Assembly: GCA_037178625.1 (NCBI GenBank)
Contig: JAWZXG010000102.1
Coordinates: 1-17,084 of the forward strand
Length of the DNA stretch: 17,084 nt
Source: Skeletonema tropicum
Lineage: Eukaryota; Bacillariophyta; Thalassiosirophyceae; Thalassiosirales; Thalassiosiraceae
Direction: 5' to 3'
Part shown: positions 8,773 to 16,124 of the stretch, one piece after another
How positions within the stretch are numbered: the stretch's first letter is position 1
Layout of the letters: every line of letters starts with the position of its first letter
Translations under genes and position numbers: made by a program
Notes under the pieces: generated by a model
The model's input: only the letters and a program-made list of their open reading frames with translations
What the model was told of the DNA's origin: nothing
The model's database searches: none

Positions 8773-9345
8773 TATTTATTCGGACAATGTAGAAATGTGA
8801 TGATGTAAATGATGCAATGCATTAATTTATGAGAGCTGTTGAACGGCTCGACAACGTACAAACTGCCTACATAACCGCCGCCAACGCACCAGCGCAATTA
8901 ATCAGCAGAGAACAATGCAATCAATAACCAACCACGTCATGAAGTAAACGAGTTCCTTCGTAAGCTACGTCGGCAACACAAGATCTTGTGGTTCAACACA
9001 TCGACAACACGTCGACAAAAAGATTCAGCTCAACACAAGACGTCGACGTGGAGTTAAGAACTGACGTATTGATCAGTACGTGGCCAAAGATCGGCAGTTA
9101 TTCAAATGCAAACACGTCGGCAACCAACGTCGGCCGTCTATTTAGACTTGCATCAATAGACGACTCGGCAGATAATGTAATTGAGCCAATGTCCGACCTG
9201 AGTACTTGCTGCATGAACTTAAATACTTTTTTGTTCATTGGATTTTGCCAACACCTGACTTCTGGTACTTTGTGACGTAAGACGATTGGAATCAAGTGTA
9301 CTAATTCCTTAAGTAACGAAGTTTACCACGTCACTCAGAGAAAAA
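8773..9345. promoter_or_regulatory. Divergent intergenic region with TCGRCA motif cluster
   Basis: This 573-base stretch separates the minus gene starting at 8772 from the plus gene starting at 9346, so it probably holds both promoters. It contains nine copies of TCGACA/TCGGCA-like motifs: 8848, 8970, 9001, 9012, 9043 (as the palindrome ACGTCGACGT), 9091, 9117, 9130 (TCGGCCGT, the loosest) and 9165. Several are preceded by ACG. Half-CRE-like strings also occur (TGACGTAT 9062, TGACGTAA 9273, ACGTCA 8934 and 9328). A 95-codon open frame at 8988-9275 has no ATG start and a mixed composition; it may be a stray exon but was not called as a gene. Confidence 0.45.
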
Positions 9346-10209
9346 ATGAAGAAAATAGATGGTGACGGGGATGCACACACCGGAAAGAACGAAGAAGCTC
9401 ATCGACAATCTGACTTAATTAGCCTGGAAAAGTCCTTTCTAGCACAAATCAAGCGATTTTTAGATCTAAATCATAAGAATATAGCATCTAAATGACAATC
9501 AAAATGGGCATTTCAGCGGGGATAGGAGGGGGGAAAATCCCAACACTTCAAGTTTAAGTTCCGGAAGTAATTCAGAGCAAAGCACCGCACCCAACGAATC
9601 CGCCGCACAGATCTCGCATAAAACGCAACAGCGCTCCACCAAAATCATGACCGACAAACAACATCCAACTGAACACGATAACGACGACACCATGAACTTC
9701 ACCTGAAGCTACAGATGCAACTGAATCTGCGGTTGAATCTGCAGCTGAAGCTGTGGACGCAAAAAGCACGTTAAAGGAGACAACGAGTCCGCCGGACAAC
9801 CAGATGAACACCCCCGGAAAGAATAACACACCTACCGATCATACTGCCGAGGCTGTCACCAGACCAACCACCAACAACGTTATCACCCCTGACAAACCAA
9901 CAGCAGGTACAGAAACGACTACGCAGCAAGTCGAGGAAGATCGACCTGAGCATTACATCAAAGGCACAAATACGGGCCTTGCCAACAAAAATTAGTGCTA
10001 CGGTTTTCGTTTGCTTCACCCATTTGGATAAAGAAGGCAAATTGGTAGCGGAGAATGTAAATCAAGCGGTACCACAGCAAGAGAAGATACTCGGGCTATT
10101 GAAACTGGTGGCTACGGGTAAATCCGGCGACAACAAAGAAATGAACGACAGTCAGATACACTTACACTTCAGCAAGAAAGCAGCGGAGGATGATTCCGCG
10201 GAAGATTGC
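9346..10209 (+). CDS. N-terminal exon of the long plus-strand gene (frameshifted, disordered)
   Basis: An ATG in an A-rich context begins MKKIDGDGDAHTGKNEEAHR then LISLEKSFLAQIKRFLDLNH, ending at TGA 9493. Three successive one-base changes of the same sense (near 9493, 9704 and within 9807-9995) give a continuous product. It continues as Ser/Thr/Asn-rich low complexity (SSLSSGSNSEQSTAPNESAA; EATDATESAVESAAEAVDAK; TTSPPDNQMNTPGKNNT) and then a folded-looking part: ISATVFVCFTHLDKEGK, QQEKILGLLKLVATGKSGDN, IHLHFSKKAAEDDSAEDC. It ends at a GTGAGT donor in phase 0. No family recognised. The repeated need for +1 correction inside low-complexity sequence makes exact translation uncertain. Confidence 0.5.
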
Positions 10210-10244
10210 GTGAGTTTACTTTTGTTGAATCTGCGCAACGAACC

Positions 10245-10280
10245 ATTTTGTAAAATTGATCACTGTACAAATTTGGGAAT
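10245..10280. repeat. Palindrome 5 (intronic tandem unit 1)
   Basis: ATTTTGTAAAATTGATCA pairs with TGTACAAATTTGGGAAT. It is followed by GTTGATTCGTTGATCGATTG, which recurs in unit 2. Confidence 0.7.
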
Positions 10281-10318
10281 GTTGATTCGTTGATCGATTG
10301 CGATGTTGCACAGAACGA

Positions 10319-10353
10319 ATTTGTAAATTTGATCACTGTACAATTTTGGTAAT
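10319..10353. repeat. Palindrome 6 (intronic tandem unit 2)
   Basis: ATTTGTAAATTTGATCA pairs with TGTACAATTTTGGTAAT. It is followed by ATTGATTCGTCGATCGATTG, nearly identical to the unit-1 spacer. Confidence 0.7.
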
Positions 10354-10401
10354 ATTGATTCGTCGATCGATTGCTGCAGCCAAACTACATCATGCTACTT
10401 G

Positions 10402-10436
10402 ATTTGTATAATTGCTCACTGTGCGATTATACGAAT
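10402..10436. repeat. Palindrome 7 (intronic tandem unit 3)
   Basis: ATTTGTATAATTGCTCA pairs with TGTGCGATTATACGAAT, a well-matched hairpin. The following ATTGATTTATAGATCCGTTG is a diverged form of the spacer in units 1 and 2. Confidence 0.7.
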
Positions 10437-10505
10437 ATTGATTTATAGATCCGTTGCTGAACTCACAACTAACACTTGATTGATGCTACTCCACATTAAT
10501 AACAG

Positions 10506-11925
10506 GAGAAGACAGAACCAGTCAATGCAACTCATATGTCATTGATTGCATCCAGTGAAGAAGCGAGGACTAGTGTGGCTTACGGATTGCCATTCACGTA
10601 TGTTCCAGAGCTATCACACTTAATCGACGTACTCAACGGAGATGATGGTAGTGGCACAGATGAAACGAAAAGAGAAATATCAGAGGCATTAACTGCTAAT
10701 GTGACAACAGTCGAAGGTCAACGAAAGCTTTTGAGCACTGCAAGAAAGCACCATTGGCTAGATGAAAGTCAAAATGAAGTCAATGTGGCAGTCCAAGATG
10801 GTATCGAGGGATTTGGTCATTTCTACACTTCCTTCACTGCTTCATTGAAATTCTATGTCACAGCTGTTGAAGGCAACCACCGCTTGATAGCATTATTGGC
10901 AGCTCTGCTGCGATGCAAAGTGAAGAGAGAGTCAGGCTACTTCTTCAAGCCAAGCAATCCCGGAGATCCGACGTTCTTGACCAATTCATTCGTAGGAATT
11001 GAAGATAACGAACATGACGCCATGGAGAATGCTCTTGAGAAATTGAAAAAATCGGACAGTGATGCAATATTGAGCCACCCCTTCGACGCTCACATTACAG
11101 TAGCATCAAGGACTGCTACCGAATCTTTCCCCGCGCCTCACCTCGCGGAAACTCTTCTAGCCGAGAAAAGCAAGAACGTGAGCAAAAGGAAGCTTGGATC
11201 AACAGTACTAAATATATACAGAGGCTTAACTAAGCATAATTCTGTGAGAAGAGACCATGAGGATTGGACTGAGAAGGAAGTTGGTACTAACGGTAAGATA
11301 GTCAGCAAAGGTAAAGTTTTGACCATAAAGGGGCTGAGAGCGCGAACGGCAAGGACACTTGAAGAGTTTGAAGATGACCCAAGTTTCACCGAAGAGCCGC
11401 TCACTCAATACTACGAGAATCCAATGCGTGAATACGAGACGTGCCAAAACGAAGTGCAGCTCAGAGTTGATGGTGGAGGACCAAATGATGTACTCAAATT
11501 GCCTGTCAAGTGTAATATGGACAACTTCGGTTCTACAGGGAACTACCCGATGACTGTTGAGCACAGCATGGCCAGATTTTTCCCACTCGCGGTAGCGGTA
11601 CAGTCATTGCTTGAAACTGATGGAATGCAGCTATTTACCTCAAAGCAGATAAGCGCAATGTTGGCAGGCGGAATTATTATGCCAAGATCAGGAGTGAACA
11701 CGATTGTGATACCCAAGGATGATACTGATGGAAAATACAATGACACGCCTAAACTATGGGACAGGTCAGTTGAAGGGATCATGGCGACAAGTACTGCAGC
11801 GTTGGTCTACACAGTCGAGTCTGCCAAACTGTTCAACGCAGATGCCTTGCTTGATCAAACTTTAAATGCCTTCAGCATCATGTCGCAAACCAAAGATATG
11901 GCGAATGATTTGAGATTGAGTATTG
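10506..11925 (+). CDS. Core exon of the long plus-strand gene, unknown family, EGNHR motif
   Basis: An open frame of about 470 codons, unbroken; the local frame stays open to a TAA at 11982, but a GTAAGA donor at 11926 suggests earlier splicing. If read alone it would start at ATG 10536. Visible features: VTTVEGQRKLLSTARKHHWL, then FTASLKFYVTAVEGNHRLIA LLAALL, where EGNHRLIALLAAL resembles the DGQHR / ParB-Srx-like 'GNHR' signature. This is followed by a long basic region (NVSKRKLGSTVLNIYRGLTK) and an Ala/Thr-rich helical end (VEGIMATSTAALVYTVESAK). I cannot assign a family; the GNHR resemblance is a motif only. No signal peptide or membrane segment is evident. Coding quality is the best in the window. 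Confidence 0.75.
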
Positions 11926-12009
11926 GTAAGAACAAGCTTGGTATCATTTCATTCGTAAACTTGTGCTCGTTGTACCTTGACTAACAAGTATCTATTCATT
12001 GAAATCAAG
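11926..12009 (+). other. Intron, 84 bp, with branch-point-like TGACTAAC
   Basis: Donor ATTG|GTAAGA and acceptor ATCAAG are both phase 1 and join DLRLSI to AKSFGLISMAAKE. A TGACTAAC string at about 11978-11985, roughly 25 bases before the acceptor, fits a branch site and includes the TAA that would end the unspliced frame. The acceptor AAG is weaker than CAG. Confidence 0.6.
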
Positions 12010-12896
12010 CGAAAAGTTTCGGATTGATTAGTATGGCAGCAAAAGAGATCGCAGTTGTCCTGAAGACGCTGAAGGAAGATGAAGGCACAGAGAGAGATGT
12101 GAATATCGCGGCACTAAACTTCATGGTGACAATGAATCTATTACACGAGTACATGCAACTCATTGCTTCTACCCCTGAAGACATCCAAGTTAGTGAAGAC
12201 CTATTGAGAGAAGACAACCAGGATTTGGTCGGTGAAGCTATCAGAGAATTCTTGGTAAGAAAGAAAGACAAGGACAAGACTTCACGTCTCGATAAAGAGC
12301 AATTGGCAAGTAACGTCATTGAGGCGGTCAGAGTGACGAATGAGACAGGTGCAAGTTCAACCAAAAGACAAAGCAAGATACCGACTAAGGGTAGAGATGT
12401 GATGACCATCGTAACAGCTCCTGGTGATATGACACTAGTAGAGCTCATTTGCCACATCTTTTGTTGGAATGTGGTTCGATCCGCAGAGAAAGAGAGAGGC
12501 AATCCGAGAAAGCTCCAAGACCTCTTCTTCGGAAAAGACAAGCGATTCAAAACGACAAGCGACTCAGTGAAAACATCAAGTCAGTTGATGAAGGTTCTAA
12601 AGATTGGGAATGAAACGGTCACATCTAGAATCGAATCACCGAGTGACTTTCAAATGACAGGATCGTTGTTATCGCTAACGCAGCTGGGCGACTTGATCAG
12701 AGGGACTGCGCAACTTAAGGGCAAGCTCATCCGTACGTACACACTTCCAACGAAACCTGCTGCTACCAAGGAGGGAAAGCCAAGCAAAAGAAAGGAGAGT
12801 AAGAAGAGGAAGTCGGAGAAGCATCAAAGTAAAGACAAAAATGGATCAACAACTGATACAGAGGAGACAAATTCGAAAAAAGCAACGCACCAATGA
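12010..12896 (+). CDS. Third exon of the long plus-strand gene, basic C-terminal tail
   Basis: The frame is open from the splice acceptor; the first ATG is 12033 if it is an independent gene. Sequence: MAAKEIAVVLKTLKEDEG, LNFMVTMNLLHEYMQLIAS, LDKEQLASNVIEAVRVTNET, MTLVELICHIFCWNVVRSAE, SLLSLTQLGDLIRGTAQLKG. It then has a strongly basic Lys/Arg/Ser tail (12770-12840) that could act as a nuclear-targeting or nucleic-acid-binding segment. It ends in TGA at 12894 and overlaps the next frame by 56 bases. The overlap is resolved either as a separate ORF starting at ATG 12841 or by a one-base change that continues the same protein. Family not recognised; mostly alpha-helical by composition. Confidence 0.7.
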
Positions 12897-13593
12897 TTGT
12901 GCCAGTAAAACGATCGTGTCGCAACAGTCAGGCAATACGACGCAGCACGAACTCCACGGACGAGAGAGCAAGGATGAATTGAGAGCTAGAGCCGTGAAAG
13001 CAGCACAGAATAAAGTTGGTAAAGATATCTTGGGAGAAGGATTAATGACAAACATTGCAAAAGCAATCATTGATGAATTGTTCCCTACACTTCCAGAAGC
13101 AGAAGCTGATATAGATGAGATGATTGAAAGTGACGATGTCGTGGCAAGAACCGAAACAACATTCGAAGCAGTAGAAGGATATGAGGTAGGAAAACAGTAC
13201 GACCAAACTGGATTCTTTGACGTCATCAACCTCGCGTGGAGTAACATGAAATGGAGAGGAAGGAAGAAAAAGCACAAAACGAACAAACGTATTGGGTTGA
13301 CTACGAAGGAGCAACAGATGGCTGAGAAGTGGGCAAAGAACTTGTTTGGCTTACCTTTGAAGACAGCTATTACGCAGATCGTGAAGGAAATGAACAAGTC
13401 AATCGTCTTTTTGCACAGAAAAAACGGAGAGGAATATAAGAGAGTGTTCAACGTGAGCGGCAAGAAAGGTGACACTGTCGTCGATCCTTACAACACAATT
13501 TACATCTACGGAGAACCATCAGTCGACGGCGCTAAGAGAACAACAAACAACGCAAATTACAGGTGGATGGTACCAAATGAGACAGAAGAATAG
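12841..13593 (+). CDS. C-terminal ORF of the long plus-strand gene, unknown family
   Basis: 250 codons from ATG 12841 to TAG. It is open without breaks, and the first 19 codons overlap the preceding frame. After a polar start (KTIVSQQSGNTTQHELHGRE) come LRARAVKAAQNKVGKDILGE, an Ala-rich helix, then MTNIAKAIIDELFPTLPEAE, GYEVGKQYDQTGFFDVINLA, a basic loop (MKWRGRKKKHKTNKRIG) and LFGLPLKTAITQIVKEMN. It ends GDTVVDPYNTIYIYGEPSVD, which looks beta-rich. I see no catalytic signature. The position of ATG 12841 inside the upstream frame, and the lack of a gap, make it either the end of the same protein through a frame change or a tightly packed second gene. Confidence 0.65.
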   Translation: MDQQLIQRRQIRKKQRTNDCASKTIVSQQSGNTTQHELHGRESKDELRARAVKAAQNKVGKDILGEGLMTNIAKAIIDELFPTLPEAEADIDEMIESDDVVARTETTFEAVEGYEVGKQYDQTGFFDVINLAWSNMKWRGRKKKHKTNKRIGLTTKEQQMAEKWAKNLFGLPLKTAITQIVKEMNKSIVFLHRKNGEEYKRVFNVSGKKGDTVVDPYNTIYIYGEPSVDGAKRTTNNANYRWMVPNETEE

Positions 13594-13809
13594 CTAACAA
13601 CAGGGGAATGGGGAGCATAACAAGGAGAGACAACGAAAGCTTGACCGACGACCAACAACAGGCTATAACGACGGAAAGGGTTGATGAAACACGAGACAAT
13701 TGGTCAGCCATAAAAAGTAACAAAACTAAGAACCATAACATAAGAACTTCGCCCAATTAGTAAAACTGTGCAATGCACAATTATAGAAATTGATACACGA
13801 TACATCAGA
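13594..13809. other. Convergent intergenic region
   Basis: 216 bases between the plus gene ending at 13593 and the minus gene ending at 13810. It is A-rich (several ACAA/AAC runs) and contains palindrome 8 close to the 3' end of the minus gene. No polyadenylation signal of certain identity was seen. Confidence 0.5.
13755..13791. repeat. Palindrome 8 (between convergent 3' ends)
   Basis: AATTAGTAAAACTGTGCA, a short A spacer, then TGCACAATTATAGAAATT: a good family member. It sits 19 bases from the stop of the minus gene, so it would lie in the 3' UTR of both convergent transcripts. Confidence 0.75.
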
Positions 13810-14706
13810 CTAGTCCACGACAATATCAGCGGATAACTGCTCGAAATTCAAACAATAAACCTTGAGAAGAACGCTGTTGAAGACTTCGTCAGCAAGAAGC
13901 TCTGACATATGAGACAAATTGAACACGTCAAAATCGCGGTCCAACAAACCACGCTTGGACACCAAAAGGGCGTTGATATCCATGCAAAACATAAAAGTCT
14001 CTGAAATGGGACGTCTGCATTCAATCATACGATTCAGGAGATCTAATTGGTACTGGAGTTGACCCAGTTCTCTAATAGAGAAATTGTCTGGCCCAGCGAC
14101 GGATTTCATGACAAGAGCTTTCCGTGAAAGCAACAAGCTGATGTCGGAGCACAATCCATAAGCTACATCGACAGAGAACAGTCTCTCGCAGCGAATAGTG
14201 CACAAAGAAGATGTGCATGGGGAATGGCTTGAAACACATCGTTGGTTGCACAGCTGGGATGGAAGAAAACGAACTAACCCCAAATAAAGAACATCGGCGC
14301 AGCCGAGACAAGCGTTGAGCTCTGTGACGTCCAATAACGACCACCCTGATTGCATCACAACCAAATCCCAAAAATACCATATTGATAAGTCGAACAGAAC
14401 ATCACATTTGCTCAACAGCTTAGCAGCCAAAGACGATCGAAGCAAAACGCCGCCTACAAGCCGAAACGATGCAAGAGAGCGTTGATCGGAACCAAACAAC
14501 TGTGAGACGATGGTTTCGTCCAACACATCAACCGATATGCAAGAGCTACTACTACAAGCATGCAACTCACAAAATGATGCACTGTAATTGTCAAACAAGG
14601 ACAAGACCTTAGTCCTTGGTATAGGGCGATTCACAACGATACGAGATGAACGAACGTCCCTCGATCTAATATACACCATTGAAATGATGAAGCATCGACA
14701 AAACAA
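13810..14706 (-). CDS. Cys-rich 298-residue protein of unknown family
   Basis: A single uninterrupted frame from ATG 14706 (a second Met is 10 codons in) to TAG 13810. Seventeen or so cysteines are scattered through it, some in pairs (SFCELHACSSSSC, LNACLGCADVLYLGL, LCNQRCVSSH, SSLCTIRCERLF). Hydrophobic stretches (KCDVLFDLSIWYFWDLVV; ADVLYLGLVRFLPSQL) look like buried helices, not clear membrane spans. The C-terminal part is helical and acidic (LGQLQYQLDLLNRMIECR; MSELLADEVFNSVLLKVY). No family recognised and no zinc-finger spacing could be fixed. It converges with the long plus gene and diverges from the 133-residue gene. An ORF this long without stops argues for coding, but antisense chance cannot be excluded. 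Confidence 0.6.
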   Translation of the reverse strand: MFCRCFIISMVYIRSRDVRSSRIVVNRPIPRTKVLSLFDNYSASFCELHACSSSSCISVDVLDETIVSQLFGSDQRSLASFRLVGGVLLRSSLAAKLLSKCDVLFDLSIWYFWDLVVMQSGWSLLDVTELNACLGCADVLYLGLVRFLPSQLCNQRCVSSHSPCTSSLCTIRCERLFSVDVAYGLCSDISLLLSRKALVMKSVAGPDNFSIRELGQLQYQLDLLNRMIECRRPISETFMFCMDINALLVSKRGLLDRDFDVFNLSHMSELLADEVFNSVLLKVYCLNFEQLSADIVVD

Positions 14707-14923
14707 AGAGAGATGTCTAGAGAGAGACAGCTGAAAGCTGTCTATGTTATGGAGTATTTAGTTATGTGTAATAGAAAAGAATCTGTGGTCATGTGTATCA
14801 GTTCGGCGACGAACACAAGAAATATGTAATTACGAGAAAATAGCCACAAACACAATCGCTTGAGAAACCACTGATGAGAACCAAATTGGGGCAAGTTATT
14901 TCACTACGATACTCTCACTGAAT
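14707..14923. promoter_or_regulatory. Divergent spacer with a perfect 8-bp inverted repeat
   Basis: 217 bases between two divergent ORF starts, AT-rich in the middle. A perfect hairpin, AGACAGCT-GAA-AGCTGTCT, lies at 14725-14743, 19 bases upstream of the minus-strand ATG. It could be a dyad operator or a hairpin in the 5' UTR. No clear TATA box. Confidence 0.4.
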
Positions 14924-15325
14924 ATGATGGAACGATCAACTAAGCTATCAAACAGCGCGTTTAAAAACGATGTCGAAAGTTTACGGCAACAACTAAAGCT
15001 GCAAAACAATGACAGAGGAATTGGAATAGCAACAAGACTGCTGCAACTGAGCGAGGGAAGCATAGAGAGAGCGAAACTAGCAGTAGATAGAATCTTGGGA
15101 GGTGCACAAACAGAACAAGAGAAGGACACAATTGAATCCATCATAACAGACTACATAAAAGATATGGGGAGACATAGAACCAATTATGCTGCAATGATGG
15201 GACAAACTGAGACAGACAGGACGAACACTATGGTACCAGGCTCAATACTATATACAGAGGTGAACTATAACATGCCGGCACCAACATGGAAAAGAGGGAA
15301 TAAAAAACTCGCACTGAAACGATAG
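14924..15325 (+). CDS. Small charged helical protein, 133 residues, unknown family
   Basis: It opens ATGATGGAA and ends in TAG. Residues 1-75 are charged and predicted helical, possibly coiled coil (NDVESLRQQLKLQNNDRGIG; RLLQLSEGSIERAKLAVDRI; EQEKDTIESIITDYIKDMGR). The C-terminal 45 residues are polar with a Pro/Tyr patch (YTEVNYNMPAPTWKRG) and a basic end (NKKLALKR). The size and build would suit a small oligomerising or nucleic-acid-associated protein, but that is inference. Palindromes 9 and 10 lie about 120 and 300 bases downstream, resembling the arrangement at the 3' end of the long plus gene. Confidence 0.6.
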   Translation: MMERSTKLSNSAFKNDVESLRQQLKLQNNDRGIGIATRLLQLSEGSIERAKLAVDRILGGAQTEQEKDTIESIITDYIKDMGRHRTNYAAMMGQTETDRTNTMVPGSILYTEVNYNMPAPTWKRGNKKLALKR

Positions 15326-15442
15326 AATCGAGTGGATGAGTTGAAAGTGAAAGAGATGCACAACAGTGAACACTAAGCGCAACTAAACAGCTGATCCGAA
15401 AACAAACAGTTGAGACGACGAATGACTGCCGGACAATGTACT

Positions 15443-15480
15443 AATTGGTATAAGTGTGCACAGCACAATTATATATAATT
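15443..15480. repeat. Palindrome 9 (3' of the 133-residue gene)
   Basis: AATTGGTATAAGTGTGCA pairs with GCACAATTATATATAATT. It is followed by TTGATCAGGCG, echoing the TTGATC seen next to other copies. Confidence 0.75.
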
Positions 15481-15576
15481 TGATCAGGCGCACTGCAATC
15501 TTCTCTCAAATCCCTACACAAATACTAGTGCCGATGGACAGATAGATGATTTTCACAATTCTAACACAATTAAAGA

Positions 15577-15698
15577 CAACGTCATTGCAGAGCAACTTTA
15601 TAGCCGTATTCTATTGTAAAGAGACTAATTGGTAAAATTGTGCACAGCACAATTATACCAATTAAGGCCAACGTCATTGCAGAGCAACTTTATAGCCG
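15577..15698. repeat. Direct repeat of 30 identical bases, 92-bp period, flanking palindrome 10
   Basis: The 30-base string at 15577-15606 (begins CAACGTCATTGCAGAGCAAC) recurs exactly at 15669-15698, and similarity continues beyond it (ATTC-x-TTGTA, then AAGACTA). Palindrome 10 sits between the copies, so the pair looks like a tandem duplication of a unit made of spacer plus palindrome. Confidence 0.8.
15626..15664. repeat. Palindrome 10 (best-preserved copy)
   Basis: Arms TAATTGGTAAAATTGTGC and GCACAATTATACCAATTA are complementary at 17 of 18 positions around the loop ACA. This is the closest to a consensus for the family. Confidence 0.85.
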
Positions 15699-16124
15699 AA
15701 TTCCGTTGTATAAAGACTACTGACAAGCCACACGGCAAATGGCCAACAGAGCAAGATGACGACACAATACTTTACAGGCCCCGAGGGCCCGCGCTGAACC
15801 CGCCACATACACCGCTGCACGCCACTACTATCGCACCATTCTGCGCGCCCCTGTTTATATGGGAGAAACAATACCGTTCAAGTTTAAAATAAATTTGCAT
15901 ACATCACAATTTATTTTTTGGCATGAACTCTATGGAAGGTTAATACCACACAGCAAAAAGCGACTTAAATGTAGATGAATGAGCGATCCTTTCTATGTTC
16001 GTACGATCAATCTCCAACGTCCAATGTTTTACGCAGTGTTAAGCGTTTCGCTTATACATGAAATTCTGAATCACATAAGACGCTTCTTCCAATTTCAGCT
16101 CATCTTAACAATACACTTTCGGAC
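15699..16124. other. Non-coding stretch, no gene supported
   Basis: About 430 bases. A GC-rich patch (15778-15800, GGCCCCGAGGGCCCGCGC) is followed by an AT-rich patch with AATTTATTTTTTGGC. Short frames here have no recognisable content. Together with 15326-15698 this forms an approximately 800-base gap between genes, occupied by palindromes 9 and 10 and the direct repeat. Confidence 0.5.

Larger units (their letters stand above)
10210..10505 (+). other. Intron, 296 bp, holding three tandem palindromes
   Basis: Donor TGC|GTGAGT and acceptor AATAACAG|GAG are both phase 0 and join AEDC to EKTEPVNATHMSLIA. The body consists largely of three tandem units of about 72-84 bp, each a palindrome followed by a TTGATTCGT-x-GATCGATTGC-like spacer. 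Confidence 0.7.

Noticed and set aside
8988..9275. 95-codon plus-strand ORF in the divergent region
   Set aside because: It has no ATG at its start, overlaps the motif cluster, and splicing into the neighbouring gene could not be shown.
9499..10040. Minus-strand ORFs rich in Val, Cys, Leu
   Set aside because: They are the antisense of a Thr/Pro/Asn-rich plus-strand region and lack any recognisable domain.
9346..10209. Euplotes-like programmed +1 frameshifting at stops
   Set aside because: A shift at the stop is always possible when the true frame is open, so it is not evidence. In the Ulp1 core the shifts must lie far from stops, and no shared slippery motif appears.
10245..10436. CRISPR-like array from regular palindromic repeats
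   Set aside because: The repeats are diverged and palindromic over their full length, spacers are similar to each other, and the setting is a eukaryotic intron.
10864..10910. Calling the long plus gene a ParB or DGQHR protein from EGNHRLIAL
   Set aside because: Only one short motif matches and the rest of the protein shows no supporting family features.
12846..13475. Long minus-strand ORF of 209 codons, and another at 12005-12550
   Set aside because: They lie opposite a better plus-strand frame. Their hydrophobic, Ser/Phe/Leu-rich composition is what antisense of a Lys/Glu-rich gene gives, and no motif was seen.
15629..15892. Plus-strand ORF beginning MVKLCTAQL, and a similar LVKLCTA string in the ORF near 3000
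   Set aside because: The shared peptide is just the palindrome half-site read in frame; no conserved protein follows.
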